A stretch of 64,000 bases of DNA from JAQBQH01 sp035607415 (lineage in GTDB: Bacteria > Myxococcota_A > Polyangia > Palsa-1104). Every line of letters starts with the position of its first letter. Within the stretch, counting starts at the first letter, position 1. The translations under genes and the position numbers were made by a program. Below, piece by piece: positions 63,959-64,000 of the stretch. The stretch spans positions 15,386 through 79,385 of the forward strand of contig DATNAQ010000049.1 of assembly GCA_035607415.1 (NCBI GenBank). Reading direction: 5' to 3'. A model generated the notes under the pieces. It saw only the letters and a program-made list of their open reading frames with translations, did no database searches and was not told the DNA's origin.

Positions 63959-64000
63959 TCAATGGGCGGCGGCGCGCTCGCGATCGGCGACGAGCACGCC
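63959..64000 (-). CDS. C-terminal end of a gene entering from beyond the window
   Basis: Thirteen codons (GVLVADRERAAAH) and a TGA at 63959-63961 read on the minus strand from the window edge, with codon use typical of the region. The gap to the SnoaL-like start is 26 bp, suggesting an operon. Nothing can be said about its function. Confidence 0.32.
   Translation of the reverse strand, partial: GVLVADRERAAAH

Overview
This is a very GC-rich chromosomal window in which long spurious open frames occur in every phase. The real genes point to a predatory or social deltaproteobacterium of the Myxococcota (order not resolvable from here). Supporting signs are several Ser/Thr kinases fused to TPR tails, an OmpA protein with thrombospondin type 3 calcium repeats, many lipoproteins with Asp-Leu or poly-Gly spacers, ECF sigma/anti-sigma pairs, a sigma-54-type response regulator, and three secreted proteins with a MYXO-CTERM-like tail (Gly-Cys, one hydrophobic helix, Arg-rich end). 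I see no rRNA, tRNA, CRISPR array, insertion sequence or prophage.

Layout. 1-8 kb: a broken-off Gly/Gln-rich repeat protein; an ECF sigma, FecR and OmpA-TSP3 set; a Ser/Thr kinase with two small regulators (98 aa and PilZ); enoyl-CoA hydratase; and a phosphodiester glycosidase-like protein. 8-16 kb: a two-domain VOC protein, a MYXO-CTERM lysozyme-like protein, a P460-like cytochrome lipoprotein, a phospholipase C-type phosphoesterase, a tandem pair of Cys-rich lipoproteins and beta-carbonic anhydrase. 16-21 kb: a degenerate receiver protein, then a four-gene operon of a DUF4242 protein, two 3-hydroxyanthranilate-dioxygenase-like cupins with metal-binding Cys pairs, and a hybrid PAS kinase. 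21-31 kb: a MYXO-CTERM secreted protein, a 1680-residue TPR protein, and, on the opposite strand, acyl-CoA dehydrogenase, a phasin-like protein, a desaturase and a ribbon-helix-helix regulator. 31-39 kb: M1 aminopeptidase, trypsin-like protease and Pal-like lipoprotein (all overlapping by 4 bp), then a two-component system. 39-46 kb: secreted proteins including a GH25 lysozyme, a phosphatase and a copper monooxygenase, the last divergent from a GntR/FCD regulator. 46-50 kb: an ECF sigma/anti-sigma locus with two small lipoproteins. 50-64 kb: a Rieske oxygenase, two Ser/Thr kinases, a metallo-beta-lactamase-fold hydrolase, an RRM protein, a TetR/Baeyer-Villiger monooxygenase pair, an RhlE-type helicase, a DUF362 protein and envelope lipoproteins.

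Regulation is the most informative part. At least a dozen genes have a -10-like hexamer 5-8 nt upstream of the start codon, several with a -35 at 16-17 bp, so leaderless transcription looks common. Three operators can be read directly: a 7-5-7 dyad shared by the phasin-like gene and the ribbon-helix-helix gene; CTTGGTAACCAAG in the copper monooxygenase/GntR divergent promoter; and four helically phased GGTACC palindromes between TetR and the monooxygenase. Many neighbours overlap by ATGA or GTGA, and three convergent pairs end on or next to a CTAG, once as the two ends of a perfect terminator palindrome.

The best candidates for something undescribed are the cupin/DUF4242/hybrid-kinase operon (17192-20840), the ECF-sigma/Asp-Leu-lipoprotein locus (46155-49449), the phasin-like/desaturase/RHH circuit (29215-30781), and a long inverted repeat that has been read into the C-terminus of the M1 peptidase (30787-30927).
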